Source of the DNA: Streptomyces sp. I6
Lineage (GTDB): Bacteria > Actinomycetota > Actinomycetes > Streptomycetales > Streptomycetaceae
Direction: 5' to 3'
DNA: 64,000 bases
Assembly (NCBI GenBank): GCA_003725745.1
Contig: RHDP01000001.1
Span: 3,239,001-3,303,000, forward strand
Shown: piece by piece, positions 47,202 through 55,941 of the stretch
How positions within the stretch are numbered: the stretch's first letter is position 1
Layout: every line of letters starts with the position of its first letter
Program-made: the position numbers and the translations under genes
The notes under the pieces: generated by a model
What the model was told of the DNA's origin: nothing
Database searches by the model: none
Seen by the model: only the letters and a program-made list of their open reading frames with translations

Positions 47202-47243
47202 TCGGGGTGGCGGGATTTGAACCCACGACCTCTTCGTCCCGAA
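47202..47243 (-). other. 3' half of tRNA-Pro (GGG), attachment-site remnant
   Basis: On the minus strand the sequence from GGGACGAAG to CACCCCGA matches the 3' half of a tRNA-Pro(GGG): part of the anticodon loop, the 3' anticodon stem, T arm GTGGG-TTCAAAT-CCCGC and acceptor CACCCCG. Upstream of the loop the match ends. No 5' half exists here, so it is not a functional gene. It looks like an att site left by an element that recombined at the anticodon loop. Confidence 0.75.
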
Positions 47244-47396
47244 GCAACTGAGGTGGGGCTTCTACCTTGGGCGGTCGTGCCCCCGACCTGCTCTGACGAT
47301 CTGCAGACGTCCGCATTCGTCCGCCGCTGTTCGTCGGCGTTGTCACGCAGTTAGACACTCATCCTGGCGACTTGGGCTGCGGCATGGCTGCACTCG

Positions 47397-47774
47397 TCAG
47401 CTCTGCAAGTGGCTGGCCCATGCAGCCTTGACTTGCTCCCCCTGCTCGGCAGTGATGATGCCAGCTTCCATCGCCACGGCCACTAGATCGGTGCCGGCCG
47501 CGAGCTTGAGGGCGGTGAAGGCATCGTTCATGCGATCGGAGTTTCTGGGTGTTCCAATGTGCCCAGGTTCCAAGTCACCGGGGAGGAAGTTCGCGACCTC
47601 TCCGTCGTGGCTCTCAAAGGCGCCCTTGTCCATCCTCACATGGACCCGTTTGGTGCCGATGGTGACGACGGTTCCGTGTGACCCATGGTGGTACAGAGGC
47701 CTGTCGCTTGGCGCTTTGACCGTGACCTTGTCTCCGACCTTGAAGCTGCTCAGGGTCCTTCCGCTGCCGAGCAT
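47397..47774 (-). CDS. Hypothetical protein with N-terminal SH3/KOW-like domain
   Basis: 125 aa. The first 70 residues (FKVGDKVTVKAPSDRPLYHHGSHGTVVTIGTKRVHVRMDKG) read as a KOW-like beta barrel. The C-terminal 45 residues are helical (NDAFTALKLAAGTDLVAVAME; ITAEQGEQVKAAW). ATG 47774 has GAGGGGGG 6 nt upstream. It is the only intact gene between the two inverted IS copies. Function unknown. Confidence 0.7.
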   Translation of the reverse strand: MLGSGRTLSSFKVGDKVTVKAPSDRPLYHHGSHGTVVTIGTKRVHVRMDKGAFESHDGEVANFLPGDLEPGHIGTPRNSDRMNDAFTALKLAAGTDLVAVAMEAGIITAEQGEQVKAAWASHLQS

Positions 47775-48149
47775 GCGCGTCCCCCCTCTAGGACATCTGA
47801 ATCAAGAAGCACTTCATACCGTCCCTCTGCCCTGCTTGTACACCTCGTTCTGCCGCCGCGTGGACAAGGGACCAGTCCGCCAACTTCCGCCGGCCGTGTA
47901 GGAGGTGGAGGAACACCGCTTCAGGAGAGAGGCTGCGTGATCTAACGCCTGAGTTGAAACTTCCGTTGCTGAGGGTATGAGCGACTACTCATCCGCAGTG
48001 AACCGGTGTTGTCCACGACCGACCCCTGCATTTGGCATGATTGTGGCACGAACCTCAGGCTACGACAGTCAGCCACGACGGCGGGTGCGCCGACGGACCA
48101 GGCGCGTATGCCTCGCTGCACCCCCACTGACCTCAGCCACGCTGCCAGT
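47775..48149. other. Non-coding stretch left of IS copy B
   Basis: About 375 bp with no gene I can support. It ends in AGT (48147-48149), the left target repeat of IS copy B. Confidence 0.4.
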
Positions 48150-49038
48150 GAGCCTTTTCCAACCTGGTTCTGAAGTGCGGCTGTTGGGCTGACAACATGG
48201 TGAAGCCCCTGGTAGATGGGTTTTCGACCAAGAGAACCAGCTCCACCAGAGGCTTCACATGCTTGTCTACCCGTCGGGCGTCGACGTGTCCAGCTCCGCC
48301 CTCCGCTTCCTCGCACAGCAGCTGCGACGCCACCGTCGCGCGATCGGCTCCCGGTGGCGGCGCCTCAGCGCCGGCCGCCAGGCCCTGCTCACCCTCGCCC
48401 ACCTGCGGATGGGCCACACCTACGCCCAGCTCGCCGCCGGATTCGACATCGGCACCACGACGGCCTACCGCTACGTCACCGAGGCGGTCGAGCTCCTGGC
48501 CGCTCTCGCCCCGGTCCTGACCGATGTGGTGCGGACCGCTTCGGCCAAGGCGTACCTGATCCTGGACGGCACGCTCCTGCCGATCGACCGCATCGCCGCG
48601 GACCGGCCGTTCTACTCCGGCAAGCACAAGAGGCACGGGATGAACGTCCAGGTCATCGCTGATCCCTTCGGCCGGCTGCTGTGGGCCTCACCGGCCCTGC
48701 CCGGCGCCGTCCACGACATCCGGGCGGCCCGCGAACACGGCATCGTCGACGCCCTCACCGAGGCAGACATCCCGTGCTGGGCCGACAAGGCATACCGAGG
48801 CGCCGGCGGCACGGTCCGCACCCCGTGCTGGGGACGGTGGGAGACCCTCTCCGCAGGCCAGCAAGCTGTGAACCGGTCCCACGCGAAGATCCGAGCCCTC
48901 GTCGAACAGGCCGTCGCCACCCTCAAGTCCTGGCGACTCCTCCGCAAACTGCGGTGCTCGACCACCCGGATCACCAGCCTCGTCCAGGCCATCCTCACCC
49001 TTCATCTGACCAGCTCAGAGTGAAGATGGAAAAGGCTC
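48150..49038 (+). mobile_element. Second IS5-type insertion sequence, copy B (889 bp)
   Basis: Identical to copy A but inverted. It is flanked by AGT at 48147-48149 and 49039-49041, a normal 3-bp target duplication. The right AGT is at the same time the left target repeat of the next element. Confidence 0.93.
48259..49023 (+). CDS. IS5-family transposase, copy B
   Basis: 254 aa, identical to the copy A transposase apart from orientation, with all DDE residues. Probably functional. Confidence 0.92.
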   Translation: MLVYPSGVDVSSSALRFLAQQLRRHRRAIGSRWRRLSAGRQALLTLAHLRMGHTYAQLAAGFDIGTTTAYRYVTEAVELLAALAPVLTDVVRTASAKAYLILDGTLLPIDRIAADRPFYSGKHKRHGMNVQVIADPFGRLLWASPALPGAVHDIRAAREHGIVDALTEADIPCWADKAYRGAGGTVRTPCWGRWETLSAGQQAVNRSHAKIRALVEQAVATLKSWRLLRKLRCSTTRITSLVQAILTLHLTSSE

Positions 49039-49041
49039 AGT

Positions 49042-49938
49042 GAACCTCTTTCATCCTGAATAGTCGCAGGTCAGGAGTGTGTGGACGGCCTGGACGATGG
49101 TGCCGATGCGGCGGGTGGAGCATCTGGCTCGCCGAAGCAGTCGCCAGGACTTGAGCTGCGCGAAGGCGCGTTCTCCCGGGGCTCTCAGCCTGGCGTGGTC
49201 GCGGTTGAACTTCTGGTAGTGCTCGGGTTGTTCGCGGTGGTGGTAGTACGGGGTGCGGAAGGTGGCGCCGGCGCCCTGGTAGGCGCGGTCGGCGAGGACG
49301 AGGATCTGTCTGGTGAGGCAGGCCTGGACGATGCCGTGGGCGCGGGCAGCGGTCAGGTCGTGGGTGCGGCCGGGTGTCGCGCGGGAGAACCAGAGCGGTG
49401 TGCCGTCGGGGCGGGCGATGACCTGCACGTTCATACCGTGTTTGCGGTGCTTCATCGAGTAGTACGGCTCGTCCGCGCGGATCCGGTCGATGGGGATCAG
49501 GGTGCCGTCAACGATGACGTGGTCGCCCTCACCGAGGCCGGTGAGAGCTTCATGGAGGCCGGGCGCCCAGGAAGCCAGAACGTCCAGGGCCTCGTCCACG
49601 TATCGCCAGGCAGTGGCCTGCGATATCCCGAAACTGGCTCCGAGCTGCGAGAACGTCTCGTTCTTGCGTAGATGGACGAGAGTGAGCAGTGCCTGCTTGA
49701 AGCAGCCGAGCTTGCGCCAGCGGGTGTTGCGGGCCCGGCGGTGCTCGTACAGCAGCCAGGAAACATGCTCGACGAGCTCGTGCGGGACGTCGAGCATGGC
49801 AGGATACGGAACCAACAGGGCCCCTTCGGTCGCCAGCGTGTTGAGTGGAATCACCACGCCAACGACGAGGGGCCCTGCCTCGTTACCACGCCCGCTGACC
49901 AGCCCATTTCACCCGTCAGCGCAGGATGAAAGAGGCTC
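49042..49938 (-). mobile_element. 897-bp IS5-type insertion sequence, copy 3 (inverted)
   Basis: Identical to copies 1 and 2 at 32505-34301, here on the minus strand. It is flanked by AGT (49039-49041 and 49939-49941), the complement of the ACT seen around copies 1 and 2. It abuts copy B of the other element with only the shared AGT between. Confidence 0.95.
49051..49857 (-). CDS. IS5-family transposase, copy 3
   Basis: 268 aa, identical to the products of copies 1 and 2. Catalytic acidic residues intact. Confidence 0.92.
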   Translation of the reverse strand: MVIPLNTLATEGALLVPYPAMLDVPHELVEHVSWLLYEHRRARNTRWRKLGCFKQALLTLVHLRKNETFSQLGASFGISQATAWRYVDEALDVLASWAPGLHEALTGLGEGDHVIVDGTLIPIDRIRADEPYYSMKHRKHGMNVQVIARPDGTPLWFSRATPGRTHDLTAARAHGIVQACLTRQILVLADRAYQGAGATFRTPYYHHREQPEHYQKFNRDHARLRAPGERAFAQLKSWRLLRRARCSTRRIGTIVQAVHTLLTCDYSG

Positions 49939-49941
49939 AGT

Positions 49942-50226
49942 GCGTGGTAGATCGGCGCGTACCTCGGACACACCGACCGACAACGTCAAGGACCCGCTGC
50001 GCAAAACGACGTGGAGCCGGAGCGGGCTGCTCGGCCGGGTCCGGGAGTTCACCGTCGCCCGGCTCTGGGAGGCGGACGCGGTCCTGGTGCCGGACGAGAG
50101 AACGTTCCTCAAGAAGGGGGACAAGTCGGTCGGGGGGCGGCCCGGTACGCCGGGGTCACTGGGCAGACGGACGACTGCCAGGTCGCCGTGTTCCTGGCCT
50201 ACGTCACCCCGTTCGGCCGCCGTTGA
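49942..50226 (+). pseudogene. IS701-type transposase, catalytic-region fragment
   Basis: One frame reads REFTVARLWEADAVLVPDERTFLKKGDKSVG, where the LVPDER...FLKKG.KSVG stretch matches the first catalytic Asp region of IS701 transposases. It continues after a shift at the G run 50132-50137 as ARYAGVTGQTDDCQVAVFLA and YVTPFGRR, then stops. With the N-terminal piece at 46159-46308 it represents one old transposase gene split and partly deleted by IS5-type insertions. Confidence 0.72.
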
Positions 50227-50486
50227 TCGGCTTCGCCCTCTGCCTCGGCAGGCTGTGGGCCGGCGATGCGCCGCGGTGCGGGGAGGCCGGAGCCGCACTC
50301 GCCGCCCTCTTGCGACCGGTCCGGCGACCCCGTCGAGGTGGGTGCGTAAGGGCGGTAAGGGACGGACCGGGATGCCGCTGCGGTGCGAGAGGCTCGGCAT
50401 CGGCGGCGAATTCCACCGCAGGGCACCCGGCCGGACGCGGGGCCGCCGCGGTGACGGTCAGCCTGGCCTTTCGGAGCGGACCGCAC

Positions 50487-50756
50487 TCATCGGGACTCGC
50501 GGAGCAGCGCGAGACGGCGTCCGTACTCGTCCTCCTCGATGTCTCCACTGGCGAACCGCTGGGCGAGCAGGTCCTCGGCTCGTCTGCCTCCCCAACGCTG
50601 TTCACCGACGGGCGGTTGCGGGTTGGGCTCCTGTCGGCGGCGGCCGATGTACCGCGCGAGCGCGACGGCCCCCGCGATGACCAGAACCCAGAAGAGCACC
50701 ATGATCAGCGTCATGGCGAACCAGCCTCCCCAGCCCCATCCGTCGTGGTACCACAT
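50487..50756 (-). CDS. Small membrane protein with SHOCT domain
   Basis: 89 aa. The N-terminus (MWYHDGWGWGGWF) is followed by one transmembrane helix (MTLIMVLFWVLVIAGAVALA) and a C-terminal SHOCT motif (AEDLLAQRFASGDIEEDEYGRRLALLRES). SHOCT proteins usually help oligomerisation; the exact role is unknown. A GTG 12 bp upstream is an alternative start. Confidence 0.88.
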   Translation of the reverse strand: MWYHDGWGWGGWFAMTLIMVLFWVLVIAGAVALARYIGRRRQEPNPQPPVGEQRWGGRRAEDLLAQRFASGDIEEDEYGRRLALLRESR

Positions 50757-51068
50757 TGCCCTGATCACTTCCCTCGGCCTGCGGAGCTGTGGTTTCAGGA
50801 TGGGTCAGCGGAGGGACCCGCGTATGAGGTCGTAGTTCCTCGCTCAGAGAGCCGAACGGCCCTCTGCGGCGGTCACGGACGGTGAACCCCCGGCGCTCGG
50901 CCGGACCCGGCTCGATGCCCGGCCCCGCGCCCCGAGCGCTCCCGTGGGACGGCAGTGGCCTGCCGGACGCATGGGGACTCGGCAGGGGGCCTGAGGGAAG
51001 AGCCCGCCCTCCGGCGAAGCCGGGGCCTGCACGGCTCCCGGCGGTGCCCTGTCGCGGTGAGCGGTGGT
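50757..51068. other. Intergenic region, no gene seen
   Basis: About 310 bp of GC-rich sequence between two minus-strand genes. I find no convincing coding or structural feature. Confidence 0.4.
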
Positions 51069-51260
51069 TCAGCGGTCGGCGATGTCCTCACGGAGGCCGT
51101 CGGAGAACTCCCACCACGACAGGGGGAGCCAGTCGCCGTCGACAAAGGCGTCCACCGTCGCGCCACGACCGCGGACCGTCACCGTCGTACCGGCCGGGTA
51201 GGTGGCTCCGGAGAGGCCCGGAACAGGGACGAGCAGAGTCCCCAGCCTTTGTGCTGCCAC
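51069..51260 (-). CDS. Small hypothetical protein
   Basis: 63 aa from GTG 51260 with GGAGGG 7 nt upstream (AAQRLGTLLVPVPGLSGATY, then TVTVRGRGATVDAFVDGDWL and PLSWWEFSDGLREDIADR). The short strand pattern suggests a small beta barrel. No family is recognised. Confidence 0.6.
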   Translation of the reverse strand: MAAQRLGTLLVPVPGLSGATYPAGTTVTVRGRGATVDAFVDGDWLPLSWWEFSDGLREDIADR

Positions 51261-51454
51261 TTTCTCGCCCTCCGGTTCGGTTGACTCGGCACGACATCTC
51301 GAGACATCGGCCGACGCTGACATTCCTCCCGAGATTACCGGCTTGTCCGATTATCCAGGCCGGAGAATCATGAGATATGTGCCACAACCGGGTCACAAGT
51401 GAGAGGAGGAGCGGGGGGCGAGTCACGCACACATCGCCAGCGGAGGTCACAGCA

Positions 51455-52588
51455 ATGAAAGCCGTGGTGTACAAGGAACCGTTCGAGGTGGCGGTCGAGG
51501 ACGTCGAGAGGCCGGGGATCCACCACCCGAACGACGTGATCGTACGGGTCACCTCCACCGCGATATGCGGCTCCGACCTGCACATGTACGAGGGCCGTAC
51601 GGCGGCGGAGCCGGGCATCGTCTTCGGCCACGAGAACATGGGGATCATCGAGGAACTCGGTGACGGCGTCACCTCGCTCAGGCAGGGCGACCGGGTGGTG
51701 ATGCCCTTCAATGTGGCATGCGGCTTCTGCATGAACTGCGTCGAGGGGTACACGGGCTTCTGCCTGACCGTCAATCCCGGTTTCGCAGGCGGGGCTTACG
51801 GATACGTCGCCATGGGTCCCTGGCCCGGAGGCCAGGCCGAGTACCTGCGCGTCCCCTACGCGGACTTCAACTGCCTGAAACTGCCACCGGGAAACGAGAA
51901 CGAGACCGACTTCATCCTGCTCGCGGACATCTTCCCCACCGGGTACCACGGCTGCGAACTCGCCCAGGTGCGCCCGGGCGAGAGCGTGGCCGTGTACGGC
52001 GGCGGTCCGGTCGGCCTGATGGCCGCCTACTCGGCCCTGCTGCGCGGTGCCAAGAAGGTCTTCGTCGTGGACCGCGTCACCGAACGCCTCGACAAGGCCC
52101 GGGAGATCGGCGCGACCCCGATCAACTTCGCCGAGGGCGACCCGGTGGAGCAGATCAAGGAGCAGACCGAGGGAGTCGGCACCGACAAGGGCGTGGACGC
52201 GGTCGGCTACCAGGCGACGGTGCGCGACACCGGGCGCGAGGAGCCGGCGACCGTGCTGAACTCGCTCATCGGCACCGTCAGGGCCACCGGAATGCTCGGC
52301 GTGCCCGGGCTGTACGTACCCTCCGACCCCGGGGGGCCCGACGAGCAGTCCAAGCACGGCATGCTCAGCGTCGCGATCGGCAGGCTCTTCGAGAAGGGCC
52401 TGAAGATGGGCACCGGCCAGTGCAACGTGAAGCGTTACAACCGGTATCTGCGCGACATGATCATCGAGGGCAGGGCGACGCCCAGCTTCGTGGTCTCCCA
52501 TGAACTCCCCCTGGATCAGGCGCCGTCGGCGTACGAGAAGTTCGACCAGAGAGTCGAGGGCTACACCAAGGTGGTGCTGCACCCGTAG
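51455..52588 (+). CDS. Zinc-dependent alcohol dehydrogenase, formaldehyde-dehydrogenase-like
   Basis: 377 aa, medium-chain dehydrogenase. Catalytic zinc ligands are in TAICGSDLHMYEG (Cys) and VFGHENMG (His, Glu); structural zinc Cys are in NVACGFCMNCVEGYTGFC. The Rossmann motif is AVYGGGPVGLMAAYSAL. The long insert after the structural zinc (PGFAGGAYGYVAMGPWPGGQAEYLRV) and the segment GIVQ-like GVDAVGYQATVRD point to the glutathione-independent formaldehyde dehydrogenase branch. ATG 51455 has GGAGG 8 nt upstream. Probable reaction: NAD-dependent oxidation of an aldehyde or alcohol. Confidence 0.92.
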   Translation: MKAVVYKEPFEVAVEDVERPGIHHPNDVIVRVTSTAICGSDLHMYEGRTAAEPGIVFGHENMGIIEELGDGVTSLRQGDRVVMPFNVACGFCMNCVEGYTGFCLTVNPGFAGGAYGYVAMGPWPGGQAEYLRVPYADFNCLKLPPGNENETDFILLADIFPTGYHGCELAQVRPGESVAVYGGGPVGLMAAYSALLRGAKKVFVVDRVTERLDKAREIGATPINFAEGDPVEQIKEQTEGVGTDKGVDAVGYQATVRDTGREEPATVLNSLIGTVRATGMLGVPGLYVPSDPGGPDEQSKHGMLSVAIGRLFEKGLKMGTGQCNVKRYNRYLRDMIIEGRATPSFVVSHELPLDQAPSAYEKFDQRVEGYTKVVLHP

Positions 52589-52866
52589 TACCGCGCGGCT
52601 CCACGCCCGCCCCGACTGCCCCGACCGCCGCGACCGCGAAGAGCACCGCTACGACCGCGAGGGGCGTCGCCGCGGGCAGCGCGAAGACGCCGGAGGAGGT
52701 GGGGAGAGGAACGGCGGCGGGGACGTGCACGGCGAAGGCGCTGCGGATCCACTCGCAGCGCCTTCGTCCTCGTCGACCTCTCCGGGAGGCGCCGTCGGCC
52801 TCTCCGGGAGGCGTGTCGTCGAGCCTTCCGGAAGGCAGCCTCGTCACCCGCCGGGAGGCACCCTCG

Positions 52867-54282
52867 TCAGCCGTCGCCCTCGCGCTGACCCAGCGTGATC
52901 GTGACCGTCGCCTCCCGGCCGTCGCGCTCATAGGTGAGCTGGACCTGGTCACCGGGCTTGTGCGTCCAGATCTCGCTGATGAGCGTCGGGCCGCTGTCGA
53001 CCGGCTTGCCGTCGAACTTGGTGATGACGTCGCCGGCCCTCAGCCCCGCCTTGGCCGCCGGGCCGTTCGGCGTGACGGCCGCGGCGCCTCCCGCGCCCTC
53101 CTGGGCGATCGTCGCGCCCGCGCCCCTGTCGGTCATGTTCACCGTGGCCCCGATCACGGGGTACACGGGCTTGCCCGTCCGGATGAGCTGCTCCGCCACG
53201 TTCTTCGCCTGGTTGATCGGGATGGCGAAGCCGAGGCCGATGGAACCGGCCTGGGACTGCTGGCCGAAGCCGTTGCCGCCGCCCGCGGACTGGATCGCGG
53301 AGTTGATGCCGATGACCGCGCCACGTGCGTCAAGGAGCGGGCCGCCGGAGTTTCCGGGGTTGATCGAGGCGTCGGTCTGGAGCGCACTCATGTACGAGTT
53401 CCTGCCGCCCGAACCGTCGCCGGAGGCCACCGGCCGGTTCTTGGCGCTGATGATGCCCGTGGTGACCGTGTTCGACAGGCCGAAGGGGGCACCGATGGCG
53501 ATGGTCGAGTCACCGACGGCGACCTGGTCGGAGTTGCCCAGCGGCAGCGGGGTGAGACCGTCGGGTGCGTCGCGCAGCTTCAGTACGGCCACGTCGTAGC
53601 CCTGGGCGCGGCCGACCACCTCGGCTTCGTACTCCTTGCCGTCGGAGAAGGTCGCGGAGAGCGTGCCCCCGTCCGCCGCGGAGGCCACCACGTGGTTGTT
53701 CGTGAGGATGTGGCCTTCCTTGTCGTACACGAAGCCGGTGCCCGTGCCGGCCTCGCCCTGGCCCCTCCCGGACGCCGCCTCGATCGTGACGACGCTGGGC
53801 AGCGCCTTGCCCGCCACCGCGGCCACCGTGCCGGGTTCGCGCTTGAGATCCGCGGGGGCGTCGCCGGCGGCCACCGTGGTCGAGGCCCCGCCGTCGTTGC
53901 GCTCGGCGGCCCAGTAGCCGACTCCGCCGCCCACACCACCTGCGACGAGTGCGGCGACGAGGACGGACGCGATCAGCCCGCCGGACCGCCTGCGCGGCCC
54001 CTGCGGGGCGGGCGTCTGCCCGCCCCAGGGCGAAGCGGGCGGCGGCGGAGGGGGCCATGCGCCCTGCGGGTGCCCGGCCGCTGCGGCCGGGCCGTGGTCG
54101 TCCGGGGCGGGCCCGTGGGCCGCGGGCGGGGCGGAAGGCGCGGGGGGCACCGCCTGGCCGGGCTGCGTCGGGGGCTCCGCCCCGGCGGGCTGGTGCGCGG
54201 CAGCGCTTTCGGGAGCAGCCGCCGGCACAGGAGGTACGGACGGGCCGGCGTGCGCCGGGGTGCCCTCGTTCTCAGTGCTCAC
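52867..54282 (-). CDS. HtrA/DegP-like membrane-anchored serine protease with PDZ domain
   Basis: 471 aa. A Pro/Ala-rich cytoplasmic N-terminus of about 120 residues, one transmembrane helix (GLIASVLVAALVAGGVGGGVGYWAA), then a trypsin-like domain outside: His in ILTNNHVVASA, Asp in DVAVLKLRD, Ser in NPGNSGGPLLDARG. A PDZ domain ends the protein (GLRAGDVITKFDGKPVDSGPTLISEIWTHKPGDQV). Such proteases degrade misfolded envelope proteins and are often under stress two-component control. GTG 54282 has AGAGGA upstream. It is convergent with the dehydrogenase gene; the 278-bp gap has short GGGAGGC repeats. Confidence 0.93.
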   Translation of the reverse strand: MSTENEGTPAHAGPSVPPVPAAAPESAAAHQPAGAEPPTQPGQAVPPAPSAPPAAHGPAPDDHGPAAAAGHPQGAWPPPPPPASPWGGQTPAPQGPRRRSGGLIASVLVAALVAGGVGGGVGYWAAERNDGGASTTVAAGDAPADLKREPGTVAAVAGKALPSVVTIEAASGRGQGEAGTGTGFVYDKEGHILTNNHVVASAADGGTLSATFSDGKEYEAEVVGRAQGYDVAVLKLRDAPDGLTPLPLGNSDQVAVGDSTIAIGAPFGLSNTVTTGIISAKNRPVASGDGSGGRNSYMSALQTDASINPGNSGGPLLDARGAVIGINSAIQSAGGGNGFGQQSQAGSIGLGFAIPINQAKNVAEQLIRTGKPVYPVIGATVNMTDRGAGATIAQEGAGGAAAVTPNGPAAKAGLRAGDVITKFDGKPVDSGPTLISEIWTHKPGDQVQLTYERDGREATVTITLGQREGDG

Positions 54283-54474
54283 AGCTTCCTCTTCCTCGCT
54301 TCCACGATTCGGCGGTCCGCGGTCGCGGGACCGCACCGATGCGCTGCAGTCAGCTTTTCCCACAGCCTGTCAGGCCACTGTAAGCAGGACCTGTGCATCG
54401 GTGCGCTCTTCTTTATCCCGGACATGACGGACAGGGGCGGGGCGCCCGCGCACCGACGATGGCACCATGACGCG

Positions 54475-55266
54475 GTGACTCAACACCGGATCCAGGTCGT
54501 GGCCCACCGAGGCGCGTCGGAGGACGCCCCCGAACACACCCTGGCCGCCTATGTGAGAGCCATAGAGGACGGGGCCGACGCCCTCGAGTGCGATGTGCGC
54601 CTCACCGCGGACGGACATCTCGTCTGCGTCCACGACCGCCGGGTGAACCGCACCTCCAACGGCCGTGGCGCGGTCTCCGCGCTGGAGCTCGCGGAGCTCG
54701 CCGCGCTCGACTTCGGCTCCTGGAAGGACAGCGAGGAGAGCCCGGACTGGAAGGACCCCGGCTTCACCTCCGTGCTGACGCTCGAGCGGCTGCTCGAACT
54801 GGTGGCGGACGCCGGGCGGCGGATCGAGCTCGCCATCGAGACGAAGCACCCGACCCGCTGGGCCGGGCAGGTGGAGGAGCGGCTGCTCCACCTGCTGAAG
54901 CGCTTCGGCCTGGACGCACCCGCGGCACCCGGGGAGTCCCCCGTCCGCGTCATGAGCTTCTCGGCCCGCTCGCTGCACCGGATCGCGTACGCGGCACCCA
55001 GCATCCCGACCGTGTACCTGATGCAGTTCCTTCCGCTGCGGGCGCGCGAGGCGCGGCTGCCGGCGGGGGCACGGATCGCCGGCCCGGGGATCCGGCTCGT
55101 GCGCAACCACCCCTCCTACGTCGAGCGGCTGCACGCCGCCGGTCACGAGGTGCACGTCTGGACGGTGAACGAACCCGCCGACGTCGACCTCTGCGTCGGC
55201 CTCGGAGTCGAGGCGATCATCACCAACCGGCCGAAGCAGGTCCTCTCCCGACTGGGACGGCTCTGA
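54475..55266 (+). CDS. Glycerophosphodiester phosphodiesterase (GDPD) family protein
   Basis: 263 aa. The metal and catalytic residues are in VVAHRGASEDAPEHTLAAY (His-Arg, Glu), DALECDVRLTADGHLVCVHD (Glu-x-Asp, His) and IELAIETKHP. The C-terminal strand HEVHVWTVNEPADVDLCVGLGVEAIITNRPKQV is typical. It hydrolyses glycerophosphodiesters to glycerol-3-phosphate and an alcohol. No signal peptide is seen, so it is cytoplasmic. GTG 54475 fits the family start; ATG 54424 would add 17 residues. Confidence 0.92.
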   Translation: MTQHRIQVVAHRGASEDAPEHTLAAYVRAIEDGADALECDVRLTADGHLVCVHDRRVNRTSNGRGAVSALELAELAALDFGSWKDSEESPDWKDPGFTSVLTLERLLELVADAGRRIELAIETKHPTRWAGQVEERLLHLLKRFGLDAPAAPGESPVRVMSFSARSLHRIAYAAPSIPTVYLMQFLPLRAREARLPAGARIAGPGIRLVRNHPSYVERLHAAGHEVHVWTVNEPADVDLCVGLGVEAIITNRPKQVLSRLGRL

Positions 55267-55425
55267 CCGATTCCGCACCGCGACGGCGCCGCTACAGGGA
55301 GTGCACCGGCGCGTTCGATCCGTGCTCGGGTGTGACGAGTGCGTCACCGGACGCGGATTGGCCGGTTTCCGGTCCAGGCCATTGGGGCATCCACTCCGTG
55401 GCGTGGGGCGAAGGAGGTCTCGGGG

Positions 55426-55941
55426 GTGGCGTTGGTGGTGGCACAGGAGGTGCCCACGTCGTCGAGCATGGCCGTACCCCATGGCCCTGCGGGCGTGGGT
55501 GAGGCAAGGCACCGGATGCGTGAGCAGTTGCGGCGCAGCGGAGTGTCCGATGCGGTCGTCGACGATGCCGTTCTGATCCTTTCCGAACTGCTGAGCAATG
55601 CCTGCCGTCACGGCAGACCGCTCGGGCAGCACACGGAGGTCGGGGACGGCGACATCCGCGCCGCATGGCGCCTCGACCCGTCGGGCGGCCTGACCGTCGA
55701 GGTGACGGACGGGGGCGGTCCCACCCGCCCGGTTCCGTCGACGCCCTCGGTCACGGCACACGGCGGCCGAGGGCTCAACATCATCAGCGCGCTCGCCCGG
55801 GACTGGGGCGTACGGGACAGCGCCGCGGGCGAGGTCACCGTGTGGGCCCTCGTCACGGAGGGGCACCGCCGCGACGATTTCGCTACGCGCGTCACAGGCC
55901 CCGGCTTCGAGTTCACGGACGCCTACGACGACGTCGGCTGA
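55426..55941 (+). CDS. Anti-sigma-factor-type ATP-binding protein (HATPase_c, RsbW-like)
   Basis: 171 aa. ATP-binding motifs: N box (LSELLSNACRHGRP), G1 (VEVTDGGGPTRP) and G2 (HGGRGLNIISALA). It lacks a membrane segment and phospho-accepting domain, so it is a single-domain serine-kinase-like regulator of the kind very numerous in Streptomyces. GTG 55426 has GGAGGT 7 nt upstream. Its partner is not evident here. Confidence 0.87.
   Translation: MALVVAQEVPTSSSMAVPHGPAGVGEARHRMREQLRRSGVSDAVVDDAVLILSELLSNACRHGRPLGQHTEVGDGDIRAAWRLDPSGGLTVEVTDGGGPTRPVPSTPSVTAHGGRGLNIISALARDWGVRDSAAGEVTVWALVTEGHRRDDFATRVTGPGFEFTDAYDDVG

Noticed and set aside
32505-49938. IS copies 1/2 and 3 considered as ends of one large composite transposon
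   Set aside because: Each copy has its own direct ACT/AGT target repeat on both sides, which shows independent insertions, and the tRNA-Ser att repeats explain the island better.
52699-54474. N-terminal extension of the GDPD frame over the protease gene
   Set aside because: It is antisense to the HtrA-like gene; the GDPD fold starts only at about 54475.
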